Positions 50,428 to 60,070 are shown, numbered from the stretch's first letter. The stretch is 64,000 nucleotides of DNA from Candidatus Ornithomonoglobus merdipullorum (GCA_018714695.1 DVNB01000087.1:52496-116495), one strand, 5' to 3'. Notes: a model not told the origin generated them from the letters alone. A program made the numbers and translations.

Positions 50428-50473
50428 AAAGCGGGGACATCCGGGTGCGTTCGAGTGCGGTGTCCCCGCTTTT
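50428..50473. terminator. Bidirectional terminator between the LWN-repeat gene and murC
   Basis: AAAGCGGGGACA and TGTCCCCGCTTT around a 21-nt loop, A/T-rich on both sides. Confidence 0.88.
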
Positions 50474-50485
50474 GCGGGTGATCTG

Positions 50486-51865
50486 TTATTCTGTTATTGC
50501 CGAACCGATATTCGTTACGTCTCCTGCGCCCATTGTGAATACTATGTCGCCTTCGCGGGCGTCTTTTTTTATATATTCCTCTATATCGGCAAAATCGTCC
50601 ATATATCTGACGTTCAAGCCGCGTTCTGCTATGGCCTCCGCAAGTTTCTCCGCGGTAGTAACGCCGTCCGGCTTTTCCCGCGCCGCGTATATATGCGTGA
50701 TTATGAGCTCATCCGTGTCGTCGAATGCGGTTAAAAATTCATCCCACAGAGTTCTTGTACGCGAGTAAGTGTGAGGCTGGAAAATACATATGATGCGGTC
50801 GTGAGGAAACGCCTTTGCAGCCTTGAGCGTAGCCTTTATCTCTGTCGGGTGATGAGCGTAATCGTCAAGGACCACGGCGCCGTTTACGAATCCTTTTTTT
50901 TCAAAGCGGCGGTGGGTTCCTTTAAAGGTCTTAAGCCCCTTTGCCGCCTCGGGTGCAGGAACGCCAAGTATCTCGCATACCGCTATCGTTGCGAGCGCGT
51001 TTAAGATATTGTGATCTCCCGGTACGTTTAGCGATACGGAGCAGAGCTTTTTGCCGTTTTTGCACACGTCAAATGATGGATAGCCTGCATGGTATACTAT
51101 ATTTTCGGCATAATAATCGTTGGAATCGGATATGCCGTAGGTAACAATGTCAAGATCCGAGTCCTTGAGAGCAAGCCGTATGTTCTCGTCCTCGCCGTAT
51201 GCGACCACCTTGCCTATGCCGCGGGTGAGCTCGGCGAACTGACTGAAGCTGTCTCTTATCATCTCGATGCCCGTGAAGAAATCGAGGTGATCCTCCTCGA
51301 TGTTCGTGATCAGAGCGACTGTCGGGAAAAATTTCAGAAAGCTGTTGGTGTATTCGCATGCCTCGGTGACGAAGAGATCGGATCTCCCGCAGTGGATATT
51401 CCCGCCTATAAGATCGAGCTCGCCGCCTATGGAGACCGTCGGATCAACTCCCGCGCCTATCAGAGCATGCGCAAGCATGGAGGTGGTAGTAGTCTTTCCG
51501 TGAGTGCCCGCAACGCCTACGGCGTGGTGATACTCCTTCATCAGTGCGCCAAGGAACTCCGCGCGGTCTATAAGACGTATACCCCGCGCCTTTGCCTCTA
51601 TCATCTCTGGATTGTCATCCTTCACTGCGGCGGTATGTACCACAAGCTCCGCATCTCCTATGTTTTTAGCATCGTGTCCCTCGTATATCACCGCTCCCTC
51701 ATTTTCGAGGCGGTGCGTTATATCGGACTTTGCCCGGTCACTGCCGGTGACTCTGTAGCCCTTTGACAGAGCCACATGCGCCAATCCGCTCATGCTTATT
51801 CCGCCTATCCCTATAAAATGGATGCATGCGTTTTTTTTCAGATCGTTCATTTCAAATCTTTTCAT
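50486..51865 (-). CDS. murC: UDP-N-acetylmuramate--L-alanine ligase
   Basis: A 459-aa Mur ligase adding the first amino acid of the peptidoglycan stem. N-terminal UDP-binding domain IHFIGIGGISMSGLA; ATP loop VGVAGTHGKTTTTSML; central EACEY and NIEEDHLDFF; C-terminal VLDDYAHHPTEIKATL. Length is standard. Start has AAAGGA upstream. Alone here rather than in the dcw cluster, and divergent from spoVG across 343 nt. Confidence 0.96.
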   Translation of the reverse strand: MKRFEMNDLKKNACIHFIGIGGISMSGLAHVALSKGYRVTGSDRAKSDITHRLENEGAVIYEGHDAKNIGDAELVVHTAAVKDDNPEMIEAKARGIRLIDRAEFLGALMKEYHHAVGVAGTHGKTTTTSMLAHALIGAGVDPTVSIGGELDLIGGNIHCGRSDLFVTEACEYTNSFLKFFPTVALITNIEEDHLDFFTGIEMIRDSFSQFAELTRGIGKVVAYGEDENIRLALKDSDLDIVTYGISDSNDYYAENIVYHAGYPSFDVCKNGKKLCSVSLNVPGDHNILNALATIAVCEILGVPAPEAAKGLKTFKGTHRRFEKKGFVNGAVVLDDYAHHPTEIKATLKAAKAFPHDRIICIFQPHTYSRTRTLWDEFLTAFDDTDELIITHIYAAREKPDGVTTAEKLAEAIAERGLNVRYMDDFADIEEYIKKDAREGDIVFTMGAGDVTNIGSAITE

Positions 51866-52064
51866 AAACAGTAGGTCCTTTCAGAAAAACAGACAGTTGT
51901 CGGTCATATTCGTATCAACAAGGGCGCAATGCTTACCGCGCCCGTTTATCATAGATATTATATACCTATTTTACCGAAATTTAAACCTATTTTTTTTAAT
52001 TCTTATATTATTTACAAAAAAAACAGATATAAAAATATGAAATTAAAATATATGCACAAAAAGC

Positions 52065-52093
52065 TTGACAAATTAGTAAAAATGAGATAAAAT
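52065..52093 (+). promoter_or_regulatory. Promoter of spoVG
   Basis: TTGACA at 52065-52070 and TAAAAT at 52088-52093, 17-nt spacing. A leader of about 110 nt with a CCCGT/ACGGG hairpin follows. The rest of the murC-spoVG gap (51866-52208) is AT-rich with no gene seen. Confidence 0.78.
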
Positions 52094-52208
52094 AAATAAA
52101 AGAGTATCTGTTAGCGCAGAGCAAAAACCCGTTTTGTACGGGACGGCATCACTGGAAAGACTACAAGAATAACAAAACAAACCTTGTAATAGGAAGGTGG
52201 TGAAAATC

Positions 52209-52496
52209 TTGGAGATTACGGACATTAGGGTTAAGAAAATTCTGACCGACAGCACAGCTGAAAGCAGAATGAAAGCGGTGGTATCTGTAACCTTTGACGA
52301 CTCCTTTGTAGTACATGACATTAAAATTATTGAGGGACAAGATAAACTGTTTACGGCGATGCCGAGCAGAAAAACACAGGAAGGCGAATTTAAGGACATA
52401 GCACATCCGATTAATCGCGAAATGCGCCTTAAGCTCGAAGACGCTATTATTTCTGAATATCAGAAGGCACTTGCGCAGAGCGCTGATGAGCAATGA
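52209..52496 (+). CDS. spoVG: Septation/sporulation regulator SpoVG
   Basis: A 95-aa SpoVG protein, a small nucleic-acid-binding regulator of division, sporulation and envelope genes. [11 protein letters not shown] at the start, [10 protein letters not shown] and [20 protein letters not shown] are the family hallmarks. The start is a TTG at 52209: it gives the canonical MEITD opening and has AGGAAGGTGG 8 nt before it, while two GTGs just upstream lie inside that ribosome binding site. Single gene with promoter and terminator. Confidence 0.93.
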   Translation: MEITDIRVKKILTDSTAESRMKAVVSVTFDDSFVVHDIKIIEGQDKLFTAMPSRKTQEGEFKDIAHPINREMRLKLEDAIISEYQKALAQSADEQ

Positions 52497-52540
52497 GATG
52501 GTATTAGATAAATTCCCGGATCTATAGAGATTTTCAGATA

Positions 52541-52568
52541 AAAAACCGTCGGTAACGGCGGTTTTTTT
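52541..52568 (+). terminator. Terminator after spoVG
   Basis: AACCGTCG pairs with CGGCGGTT (one G-U pair) around GTAA, followed by TTTTT. Confidence 0.82.
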
Positions 52569-52642
52569 ATTCCGATGCGCGGATATGATACTTTTACGGA
52601 AAAAGGCTGCCGGCGGGGCGGCGGTTTTATATTGTTTGACTA

Positions 52643-52671
52643 TTGTAATTCCGTTTGTTTTATGGTAAAAT
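52643..52671 (+). promoter_or_regulatory. Promoter of panBCD
   Basis: TTGTAA at 52643-52648 and TAAAAT at 52666-52671, 17-nt spacing. Confidence 0.6.
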
Positions 52672-52784
52672 GAAATGTGCAAAAGTATGCTCTATAAAAA
52701 AGAGATGCCGGTACCATGACGGATCGGACATCGGAGGCGCGGCGCTTGCCGTGCCGTATTTTGAACGGAGGATTGAAAAATAAA

Positions 52785-53636
52785 ATGAAAAAAGTTACGG
52801 CTGCCGATTTTGCGGCAATGAAGGAAAGCGGCGAAAAGATCTCAATGGTCACTGCCTACGATTATTCGACCGCGAGACTCGTTGACGGCTCGGGGATCGA
52901 CTCGATCCTTGTCGGCGATTCACTCGGGATGGTGATGCTCGGATATGAGGACACTGTTTCCGTCACGATGGAGGATATGATCCATCACTGTGCGGCTGTC
53001 ACGCGCGGGACTGAGCGCGCGCTGGTCATCTGCGATATGCCGTTCATGTCGTATCAGACATCGGTGTACGACGCGGTAAAGAACGCGGGCAGGATAATGA
53101 AGGAAGGCAGAGCGGGAGCGGTAAAGCTTGAGGGCGGCACCGATTTCGCGGAGCACATAGAGGCCATAGTAAAAGCGTCCATACCGGTGTGCGCTCATAT
53201 AGGGATGACCCCGCAGAGCGTTAACGCGTTCGGAGGCTTCAAGGTCCAGGGAAGATCAGTCGAAGCGGCAAAGCGCGTTATAGAGGACGCCGTTGAGGTC
53301 GAGAAGGCGGGAGCATTTGCGGTAGTCCTTGAATGCGTGCCTGCAAGGCTTGCGGAATATATATCAGGTATCTTAACGATACCCACCATAGGCATCGGCG
53401 CGGGCGCGGGCTGCGGAGGACAGGTGCTGGTATATCAGGATATGCTATCCATGTACAGTGATTTTACGCCAAAGTTTGTAAAGAAATTTGCGGACGTAGG
53501 TTCGGTGATGCGCGGAGCGTTTGAGGATTACAACAGAGCGGTAAAGGATGGGAGTTTCCCTGCCGCGGAGCATGGATTCAAGATCAATGACGAGGTTTTG
53601 GCTGCCGTTACGGGCAGGGATGGGAGTGAGCTGTAA
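52785..53636 (+). CDS. panB: 3-methyl-2-oxobutanoate hydroxymethyltransferase
   Basis: A 283-aa enzyme that adds a one-carbon unit from methylene-tetrahydrofolate to 2-ketoisovalerate, giving ketopantoate. Metal-binding Asp in [14 protein letters not shown] and CDMPFMSYQ, catalytic Glu in [25 protein letters not shown] loop: all standard. The start MKKVTAADF at 52785 has GGAGG at a longish distance. panC follows with TAATG overlap. The substrate 2-ketoisovalerate comes from the ilv pathway at 31.9-35.2 kb. Confidence 0.97.
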   Translation: MKKVTAADFAAMKESGEKISMVTAYDYSTARLVDGSGIDSILVGDSLGMVMLGYEDTVSVTMEDMIHHCAAVTRGTERALVICDMPFMSYQTSVYDAVKNAGRIMKEGRAGAVKLEGGTDFAEHIEAIVKASIPVCAHIGMTPQSVNAFGGFKVQGRSVEAAKRVIEDAVEVEKAGAFAVVLECVPARLAEYISGILTIPTIGIGAGAGCGGQVLVYQDMLSMYSDFTPKFVKKFADVGSVMRGAFEDYNRAVKDGSFPAAEHGFKINDEVLAAVTGRDGSEL

Positions 53637-54478
53637 TGATACCTGTGGTAAAGACTATAGACGAGATAAGAGAATATGTGAATAAATGGCACAAGGAGGG
53701 CTTGAGTGTCGGACTTGTCCCGACAATGGGCTATCTGCACGAGGGGCATAAGAGCCTTATAGACAGAGCGGTTTCGGAGAACGACAGAGTTGTTGTATCC
53801 GATTTCGTAAACCCGACCCAGTTCGGACCGAACGAGGATCTGGAGGCGTATCCGCGCGATATAGAAAGGGATGCTGCGCTGTGCGAATCTGCCGGCGCGG
53901 CGGTGGTATTCAATCCAGAGCCAGAGGAGATGTATGACAATGCGCTCACAACGGTGAGCGTTGACAAGATAACGAAGGTGCTGTGCGGGAAGACGAGACC
54001 GGTACATTTTGCGGGCGTCTGCACGGTGGTATCAAAGCTGTTTAATATAGTAAAGCCGGACAGAGCGTATTTCGGACAGAAGGATGCACAGCAGCTGATA
54101 GTTGTGAAAAAGATGGTAAAGGATCTCAACTTTGATATAGAGATAGTCGGCTGCCCGATCGTGCGCGAGGCGGACGGGCTGGCAAAGAGCTCACGCAACA
54201 CGTATCTGAACGCTGAGGAGCGGAAGGCTGCGCTTTGTCTTTCACGAGGTCTCTCTGCGGGCAGAAAGCTCATCGAAAACGGAGAGCGTTCGGCGGAGGC
54301 TGTAAAGAATGTCGTAAGGGGCGAGATAGAGAAGGAGCAGCTTGCCAAGATAGATTATGTGGAAGCGGTGAATGCGGAGACTTTGGACAATGCCGAAACG
54401 GCGGAGGCGCCGCTGCTTGTCGCTGTGGCGGTATATATAGGGAAAACAAGACTGATAGATAATTTTATCGTGGAATGA
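53636..54478 (+). CDS. panC: Pantothenate synthetase
   Basis: A 280-aa ATP-dependent ligase joining pantoate and beta-alanine. Nucleotide motif [15 protein letters not shown] (HIGH-type), pantoate site [18 protein letters not shown], then YFGQKDAQQ and KSSRNTYL (the KMSKS-like region). Translation is coupled to panB by a 1-nt overlap (TAATG). Standard length. ketopantoate reductase (panE) is not here; IlvC may replace it, as in some bacteria. Confidence 0.97.
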   Translation: MIPVVKTIDEIREYVNKWHKEGLSVGLVPTMGYLHEGHKSLIDRAVSENDRVVVSDFVNPTQFGPNEDLEAYPRDIERDAALCESAGAAVVFNPEPEEMYDNALTTVSVDKITKVLCGKTRPVHFAGVCTVVSKLFNIVKPDRAYFGQKDAQQLIVVKKMVKDLNFDIEIVGCPIVREADGLAKSSRNTYLNAEERKAALCLSRGLSAGRKLIENGERSAEAVKNVVRGEIEKEQLAKIDYVEAVNAETLDNAETAEAPLLVAVAVYIGKTRLIDNFIVE

Positions 54479-54503
54479 TCCGCCGGACAGAAGGGAGAAG
54501 CGA

Positions 54504-54887
54504 ATGGAAGTAACAATGCTTAAAGGAAAAATACACCGCGTTAAAGTCACACAGGCCGAGGTGGATTATGTAGGAAGCATAACGATAGACCCGGAGCTTA
54601 TGAGTGCGGCGGGTATTTTCGAATACGAAAAGGTCGCGGTAGTGGATGTCACGAACGGAGCGAGACTGGAGACCTACACGATCGCCGGAGAGCCCGGCTC
54701 GGGAATAATATGCCTGAACGGAGCGGCGGCAAAGCTTATAAATAAAGGAGATACGGCAATAATAATGGCATATGCCCAGATGAGCCCGGAGGAGGCGGCG
54801 GCATTCAGGCCAAAGGTCGTTTTTGTGGATGAAAACAATAAGATAGTATCGGTCAAGGACTATGAGCGCCACGGCGTGATAGCCTGA
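54504..54887 (+). CDS. panD: Aspartate 1-decarboxylase precursor
   Basis: A 127-aa proenzyme making beta-alanine; it cleaves itself between Gly24 and Ser25 (YVGSITID) to form a pyruvoyl group. [13 protein letters not shown] at the N-terminus and GERGSG-like [15 protein letters not shown] are conserved. Third pantothenate gene, 25 nt after panC; start has AAGGGAGAAG. The G3E GTPase gene follows after 30 nt, so it is probably in the same transcript. Confidence 0.96.
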   Translation: MEVTMLKGKIHRVKVTQAEVDYVGSITIDPELMSAAGIFEYEKVAVVDVTNGARLETYTIAGEPGSGIICLNGAAAKLINKGDTAIIMAYAQMSPEEAAAFRPKVVFVDENNKIVSVKDYERHGVIA

Positions 54888-54917
54888 GACCGCATAGCGG
54901 GAAGGAAGGACACGAAA

Positions 54918-56174
54918 ATGAAACAGATACCCATAACATTACTGACAGGCTATCTCGGAGCCGGCAAGACAACGCTTATGAACCATATACTTTCAAACCA
55001 GCAGGGTTATAAAGTAGCGGTCATAGTGAACGATATAGGCGAGGTGAATATAGATTCTTCGCTTATACAGAAGGGCGGAATGGTACAGGAGGAGGATTCG
55101 AGCCTTGTGCCGCTCACAAACGGATGCATCTGCTGTACTCTCAAGGTGGACCTGATGAAGCAGATAGCGGAGCTTGCGCAGTCCGGCAATTTCGATTATA
55201 TCCTGATCGAGGCGAGCGGTATATGTGAGCCTTTGCCTATAGTGCAGACTATCTCGATGATGGACGGCTCGGTTCCGGGAAGCGAGATACCGCCTATTGT
55301 AAGACTTGACTGCGTTGTTACCGTGGTAGACGCCTTAAGGCTCGTTGACGAGTTCGGCGGAGGCGAGAAGCTTATGGGTGACGTTGACGAGGAGGATATA
55401 GAAAATCTTCTCATACAGCAGATCGAGTTCTGCTCGACTATCGTTATAAACAAGGCAGACGAGGTATCAAAGGAGGATCTTGCGAAGGTGAAGGCGGTCG
55501 TAAGGGCGCTCCAGCCGAAGGCAAAGATAATAGAGGCGAATTATGCTGATGTAGACCTTAAGGACGTGCTCGATACAAAGCAGTTCGATTTTGAAAAGAC
55601 GTTTGAGTCCGCCGGATGGATAAACGAGTTTGAAAAGGATGCCGATGATGACGGGCACGATGAACATGGACATCACGATCATGAGCATCACGGTCACCAT
55701 GACCATGATGAGCACCACCACGATCATGACGGACACGGGCATCACGGTCATGACCATGGTCATCATCACCATCATCATGACCATGAGCACGGAGAGGCGG
55801 AGGAGTACGGAATAGGCTCGTTTGTATATTACAGACGCAGGCCGTTCGACATGGCAAAGCTCCGCGGATGGCTCAACGACAGCTTCCCGTCAAATGTTAT
55901 AAGATGCAAGGGTATCGTATGGATCGACTGCGATAACGATATGTCGTTCGTGCTTGAGCAGGCGGGAAAACAGATACAGATGTCAGAGAACGGGCGCTGG
56001 TTCGCGTCTGCGCCGAAAAAGCAGCTTGAGCAGTTCGTAAAGGACGATCCGTCCATAATGGACAATTGGGACGAAAAGGTCGGAGACAGGATGATAAAGC
56101 TTGTGTTCATAGGGCGGGATCTTGACAAGGAGAAGATCTCCTCGGAACTCGACACACTTTTAAAGGAAATATAA
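54918..56174 (+). CDS. G3E family GTPase with His-rich metal-binding stretch (CobW/ZagA type)
   Basis: A 418-aa metallochaperone GTPase. Walker A GYLGAGKTT (residues 11-19), metal site GCICC in NGCICCTL (68-74), Walker B and NKAD (about 178). Between about residues 240 and 295 lies a His/Asp/Gly stretch with 27 histidines, typical of members that store and deliver zinc. The C-terminal CobW_C domain follows (about 300-418). Its place directly after panD is odd; PanB is a metal enzyme, so it might be a client. No Zur box was seen. Start has GGAAGGA upstream. Confidence 0.9.
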   Translation: MKQIPITLLTGYLGAGKTTLMNHILSNQQGYKVAVIVNDIGEVNIDSSLIQKGGMVQEEDSSLVPLTNGCICCTLKVDLMKQIAELAQSGNFDYILIEASGICEPLPIVQTISMMDGSVPGSEIPPIVRLDCVVTVVDALRLVDEFGGGEKLMGDVDEEDIENLLIQQIEFCSTIVINKADEVSKEDLAKVKAVVRALQPKAKIIEANYADVDLKDVLDTKQFDFEKTFESAGWINEFEKDADDDGHDEHGHHDHEHHGHHDHDEHHHDHDGHGHHGHDHGHHHHHHDHEHGEAEEYGIGSFVYYRRRPFDMAKLRGWLNDSFPSNVIRCKGIVWIDCDNDMSFVLEQAGKQIQMSENGRWFASAPKKQLEQFVKDDPSIMDNWDEKVGDRMIKLVFIGRDLDKEKISSELDTLLKEI

Positions 56175-56217
56175 TACCGTCCGTGCTGTTTCAGCGCCGG
56201 CGAAGGAGGGATGCTGC

Positions 56218-56547
56218 GTGAAATGCGATAAATGCGGGGCTGTTCTCGAGGACGATGCCGTTTTTTGTTACAAATGCGGTTCATTTGTCATGAGCGATGA
56301 GGATACCGAGCCTATCGCGGCAGAGAAGGCAGGCAAGCGCCGCCGCGGCAGCTCTTCGTTTCCCATCGTTTTGAGGATACTTATCTGGGCGGCGGTCGCG
56401 GCGGCGGGTGTTGCCGCGGCTGTGTTCGGATACAGATGGATATACAGTGACGAGCTGCATATGCAGACCGGAGAGTCTGCGGCGGTGTACGAGGTAAGTG
56501 AAAGCGAGATCACGCCTGTCACCGGCGAAGCAGGCGCAGCCAGATGA
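56218..56547 (+). CDS. Zinc-ribbon membrane protein
   Basis: A 109-aa protein with an N-terminal zinc ribbon (CDKCGAVLEDDAVFCYKCGS, residues 3-22, two CxxC knuckles), a basic Arg/Lys/Gly segment, and one membrane helix at about 55-77 (IVLRILIWAAVAAAGVAAAVFG). The tail of about 30 residues is outside. Starts with GTG, 8 nt after GGAGG. It follows the G3E GTPase by 43 nt and overlaps the convergent gene at 56519 by 29 nt. Could be a zinc client or sensor; unknown. Confidence 0.8.
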   Translation: MKCDKCGAVLEDDAVFCYKCGSFVMSDEDTEPIAAEKAGKRRRGSSSFPIVLRILIWAAVAAAGVAAAVFGYRWIYSDELHMQTGESAAVYEVSESEITPVTGEAGAAR

Positions 56548-57646
56548 ATACTCCCGCCGACGCTATTACGAGCAGGGCGGATGTGAAGATCATGCCGTAG
56601 AGCTCACCGGCATCCATTTTTGCCTTGGGCTGATCAATGTCCATGAGCTCACGGGGAACGTCTATATCTCCGCCCATATCGAGGCGTGTCAGATAGAAGC
56701 CGTCCTCGTCGCGTGAGACTACGGCGGTGCTGTATTCGAATATCGGATCAGACGCGCCTTCTGTGTAGGTGTCGCTGAATATCACGTAAAGGGCGGTGTC
56801 AGAGAGGCTTAGGACACGCACGAGCGTTATGTTGTCGGTCGAGAAGAAGGTGTTGTAGCCTCCGGTATAATAATAGCAGCCGTTGTTATAGCAGTAGCCG
56901 AGAGTGGTGAGCATGTTTACAGGCGGCTTTTCGGGCGTTCTTCGGAACGCCTTTTGCATAACGTCGTCTATGAAGCCGCCTCCGCACAGCTTAAGTCCGC
57001 CGCCGGTATCGGACGCGTTGTCCGGGGCGGAGCTTAGGAGCTTGAAGTTTTTGTGCGTAAAGAGGACGTGGCGCACAAGCTCATTTTCGTCTGAGGTCTC
57101 GGAATCGTAATGCATCAGATCGGCGCAAGACTTTACGAGGCTTAAAAGCTCGGAGCGTTCGGCATCGCTTAAGACTGCGTCATCAAGGCGCAGGTTTGTT
57201 ATTTCGGAAAGCTTTATGCTGTTCAGTGTATCGTATATCTCGGCGGTGTCAGTTAAAACGGTTATCTTCCCGCGCCGGTACCGCGCGGCGGGAACAATGT
57301 CCGAGGGCTTTTCGGCGGTCGGAGTGAATGCGTCGTTTATAAGGCGGAAATATTCCGTTTTCCCATTGGTTGAGAACACTGCGGCAAATTCACCGTCAAA
57401 TTCCGCCGCGCTTATCTCATAGGTATTTTTCCCGCCGAGGCGGAAGGAGAGACAGTCGGTGATCTCATTTTCGGGCCCGTATACGGTGAAGACGAATTCG
57501 TTTTCCTCTGCGGTGATGACCGCCGCGCAGCCGTTTTTTTCGGCGCAGTAGATAATGCCGCTGCTGCCGTCGAATATGCCAGTTTCGCCGATAAGCCCGG
57601 AGATAAGAGTATCAAGTCCGGAGGAATGAACGACGGTAGGCAGCAT
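56519..57646 (-). CDS. Exported/membrane-anchored protein, start codon apparently mutated
   Basis: A protein of no family I recognise. The first ATG in frame (57646) gives MLPTVVHSSG and 375 aa, but the frame stays open upstream to 57682 and reads IKKLVFLLLILFS just before it, which is the missing signal peptide. At 57680-57682 the codon is ATC, 6 nt after GAGGTGA: an ATG-to-ATC change (or a rare ATC start) would explain this, giving 387 aa. A C-terminal helix (about 348-370) ends in RLLRR. The body is beta-rich. Overlaps the zinc-ribbon gene by 29 nt. Whether it is still expressed is uncertain. Confidence 0.7.
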   Translation of the reverse strand: MLPTVVHSSGLDTLISGLIGETGIFDGSSGIIYCAEKNGCAAVITAEENEFVFTVYGPENEITDCLSFRLGGKNTYEISAAEFDGEFAAVFSTNGKTEYFRLINDAFTPTAEKPSDIVPAARYRRGKITVLTDTAEIYDTLNSIKLSEITNLRLDDAVLSDAERSELLSLVKSCADLMHYDSETSDENELVRHVLFTHKNFKLLSSAPDNASDTGGGLKLCGGGFIDDVMQKAFRRTPEKPPVNMLTTLGYCYNNGCYYYTGGYNTFFSTDNITLVRVLSLSDTALYVIFSDTYTEGASDPIFEYSTAVVSRDEDGFYLTRLDMGGDIDVPRELMDIDQPKAKMDAGELYGMIFTSALLVIASAGVFIWLRLLRR

Positions 57647-57821
57647 TGAGAACAGGATAAGTAAAAAGACAAGTTTTTTGATACGTCATCACCTCGTAAA
57701 TATTTTGTCCGATTTTGAGAAATAATTGCGGATGAGGTATACGCGAGTTTGTGGATAAAGTGGATAAGGTTAGAAGAAAAGTTAGAAGAAACGTGAGGCG
57801 GTATGCCGAAAGGAGAAAGCA

Positions 57822-58358
57822 ATGCATAAGGATCTTAAGAAAGTAATGTTTGATGAGGGGCAGATTGCCGGGCTGGCAGACAGTATCGCCGAGCGGATAA
57901 ACGCCGATTATGAGGGTGAGTCGCTTACGGCTGTCGTCGTTTTAAAGGGAAGTCTCGTTTTTGCGGCGGATCTTATCCGGCGTATCAACGCCGACGTAAG
58001 AGTCGATTTTATGCAGGCGTCGAGCTACGGCGTGGGAACGGAGTCATCCGGAGTTATCAAGATAAAGAAGGATCTTGAGAGCGATATTTCGGGAGAGAAC
58101 GTTCTTATCATTGAGGACATAGTGGACAGCGGCAGAACGCTTTCGCTGTTAAAAAAGGAGCTTGCGGACAGGGGGGCGAAGAGCGTTAAGATCGCGGCTC
58201 TGCTTTCAAAGCCCGCGCGGCGTGTGGTGGATGTGGAGATAGAGTACATAGGCGCGGAGATACCGGATGAGTTTGTGGTAGGATACGGACTCGATTTTGC
58301 GGAGCGCTACAGGAACTTGCCGTATATCGGTATATTGAAGCCGGAAGTATACAGATGA
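57822..58358 (+). CDS. hpt: Hypoxanthine phosphoribosyltransferase
   Basis: A 178-aa purine salvage enzyme converting hypoxanthine or guanine plus PRPP into IMP or GMP. PRPP-binding motif VLIIEDIVDSGRTLSLL; early VVLKGSLVFAADLIRRI; flexible loop SSYGVGTESSG; C-terminal IPDEFVVGYGLDFAE. The start is preceded by AAAGGAG. Its stop overlaps the radical-SAM gene by 4 nt, so the two are translated together. ftsH or tilS is not adjacent, unlike in many Firmicutes. Confidence 0.96.
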   Translation: MHKDLKKVMFDEGQIAGLADSIAERINADYEGESLTAVVVLKGSLVFAADLIRRINADVRVDFMQASSYGVGTESSGVIKIKKDLESDISGENVLIIEDIVDSGRTLSLLKKELADRGAKSVKIAALLSKPARRVVDVEIEYIGAEIPDEFVVGYGLDFAERYRNLPYIGILKPEVYR

Positions 58359-60010
58359 GGATATTGCTTACAGCTGTCAATGCCAAGTATGTGCATACGT
58401 CGCTCAGTGTCCGCGCGCTGGCACGCTTTGTGAACACTCCTGAAGTGACCTTCGCCGAGTTCACTATAAACGAGAGAGAAGAGGACGTTTTGCGCGCCGT
58501 ATACGGCTTTCATGCGGATGCTGTGATGTTCTCCTGCTATATATGGAATATAGAGTATATCGTGAGGGTGGCCTCCTCGCTCAAAAAGGTATCGCCCGAT
58601 ACCCGTATAGTTTTCGGAGGCCCGGAGGTCAGCTACAACAGCATGTATTATATGCGCAAATACGGCTTTCTGGACGCGGTGATCCGCGGCGAGGGGGAGG
58701 AGACGCTCAGGGCGGTAACAGAGGCAGGATTTGACACGGACGGAGTCACCTTCCGCAGAGAGGACGGAAGGATCATCGAGAACAGAGACCGCGCCCCGGT
58801 ATGCGATCTTGACAGCCTGCCGTTTCCGTATACCGAGACTGAGCTTGACGAGTATAAGGACAAGCTCCTGTATTACGAATCGAGCCGCGGCTGCCCTTTC
58901 CGGTGCAGCTATTGCCTTTCGTCTACGGTTCACAATGTGAGATTCAAGAATATAGATAAAGCGAAGCGTGAGCTTGCACTGTTTGCGGCGCATGGCGCCA
59001 GAGTTGTGAAGCTCACCGACAGAACGTTCAACGCTGACAGGAAAAGGGCTGCGGAGCTTATCGGCTTTCTGGCATCGCTTGAAGGGGATACGCAGTTTCA
59101 TTTTGAGATAGCCGCGGATATTATAGACGATGAGCTTATAAGCATCTTAAAAAACGCGCCAAAGGGGCGGTTTTTGCTTGAGATAGGTGTGCAGTCCACG
59201 AATGAAAAAACACTTGAGGCGATAGACCGCCGCACCGACCTTGACAGGATATACGATACCGTGAGGGCTCTCAGCGGATATGTCCATATGCATCTGGATC
59301 TGATAGCCGGACTCCCGTATGAGGATCTCGATTCATTTGTGAGATCGTTTGACGATGTCATGGCTCTGCGTCCGGATGTGCTCCAGCTCGGTTTTTTAAA
59401 GCTGCTGCACGGAACAAAGATGAGGAGCGAGGCTGGCAAGCACGGGTATATATTTACGGACACGCCTCCGTATGAGGTCCTTGGGAATGCGTATATATCG
59501 TATGAAGAGCTTCTGAGACTTAATCGTGTGGAACATGTGCTTGATAGATATTACAACAGCGGCGCGTTTTCAAATGCGATGGGATATCTTCTTGACATGG
59601 CTGATTCGCCGTATCATCTGTTCGAAAAGATCGCGTCGCATTTTGAGGCGGAGGGATGTTTCGATATAGGTCTGTCGCGTGACAGGCTTTACAGTCTCCT
59701 GGCTGAAATATTTGGCTGCGGACTTTTCAAGGATCTTCTGAAGCTTGATTATTTCATAAATTCAAACAATCCGTCAACGCCGAAATGGGCGAACGAGCCG
59801 TACGATAAAACGCTTTTAAAAGAGCGGTTTGGGATGATAGAGGCAGCCATGGAACGCGGTGAGCTCATGGAATACAGGGGTATGCCGTTAAAGGAGATAA
59901 TAAAGCACGTTCAGGCAGAACGGTTCTCATATGACGTTCTGGGAGACATGGAGCGGCGTGACAATGTGATCTTGTTTGACAAAAAGTACAGGCGCGCGAT
60001 CCGCGTGTGA
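58355..60010 (+). CDS. B12-binding-domain radical SAM protein
   Basis: A 551-aa enzyme with an N-terminal cobalamin-binding-like Rossmann domain (about 1-150; RILLTAVNAKYVHTSLSVRAL, MFSCYIWNIEY, VFGGPEVSY) and a radical-SAM barrel with the cluster motif CPFRCSYC in ESSRGCPFRCSYCLSS. The C-terminal part (about 360-551) fits the DUF4080-type extension. The usual DxHxxG B12 ligand is not obvious, so cobalamin binding is uncertain. Widespread in Clostridia; no function assigned. Overlaps hpt by ATGA. Confidence 0.88.
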   Translation: MRILLTAVNAKYVHTSLSVRALARFVNTPEVTFAEFTINEREEDVLRAVYGFHADAVMFSCYIWNIEYIVRVASSLKKVSPDTRIVFGGPEVSYNSMYYMRKYGFLDAVIRGEGEETLRAVTEAGFDTDGVTFRREDGRIIENRDRAPVCDLDSLPFPYTETELDEYKDKLLYYESSRGCPFRCSYCLSSTVHNVRFKNIDKAKRELALFAAHGARVVKLTDRTFNADRKRAAELIGFLASLEGDTQFHFEIAADIIDDELISILKNAPKGRFLLEIGVQSTNEKTLEAIDRRTDLDRIYDTVRALSGYVHMHLDLIAGLPYEDLDSFVRSFDDVMALRPDVLQLGFLKLLHGTKMRSEAGKHGYIFTDTPPYEVLGNAYISYEELLRLNRVEHVLDRYYNSGAFSNAMGYLLDMADSPYHLFEKIASHFEAEGCFDIGLSRDRLYSLLAEIFGCGLFKDLLKLDYFINSNNPSTPKWANEPYDKTLLKERFGMIEAAMERGELMEYRGMPLKEIIKHVQAERFSYDVLGDMERRDNVILFDKKYRRAIRV

Positions 60011-60070
60011 GCAAAAAGGTGCTGTATCAAAACTAATAAATATGTATTTCTAATCAATAGCGACATAAAA

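Noticed and set aside
55639-55800. His/Asp-rich region of the G3E gene as a DNA tandem repeat or CRISPR-like array
   Set aside because: The repetition comes from His, Asp and Gly codons in a real reading frame, with no constant unit or spacers.
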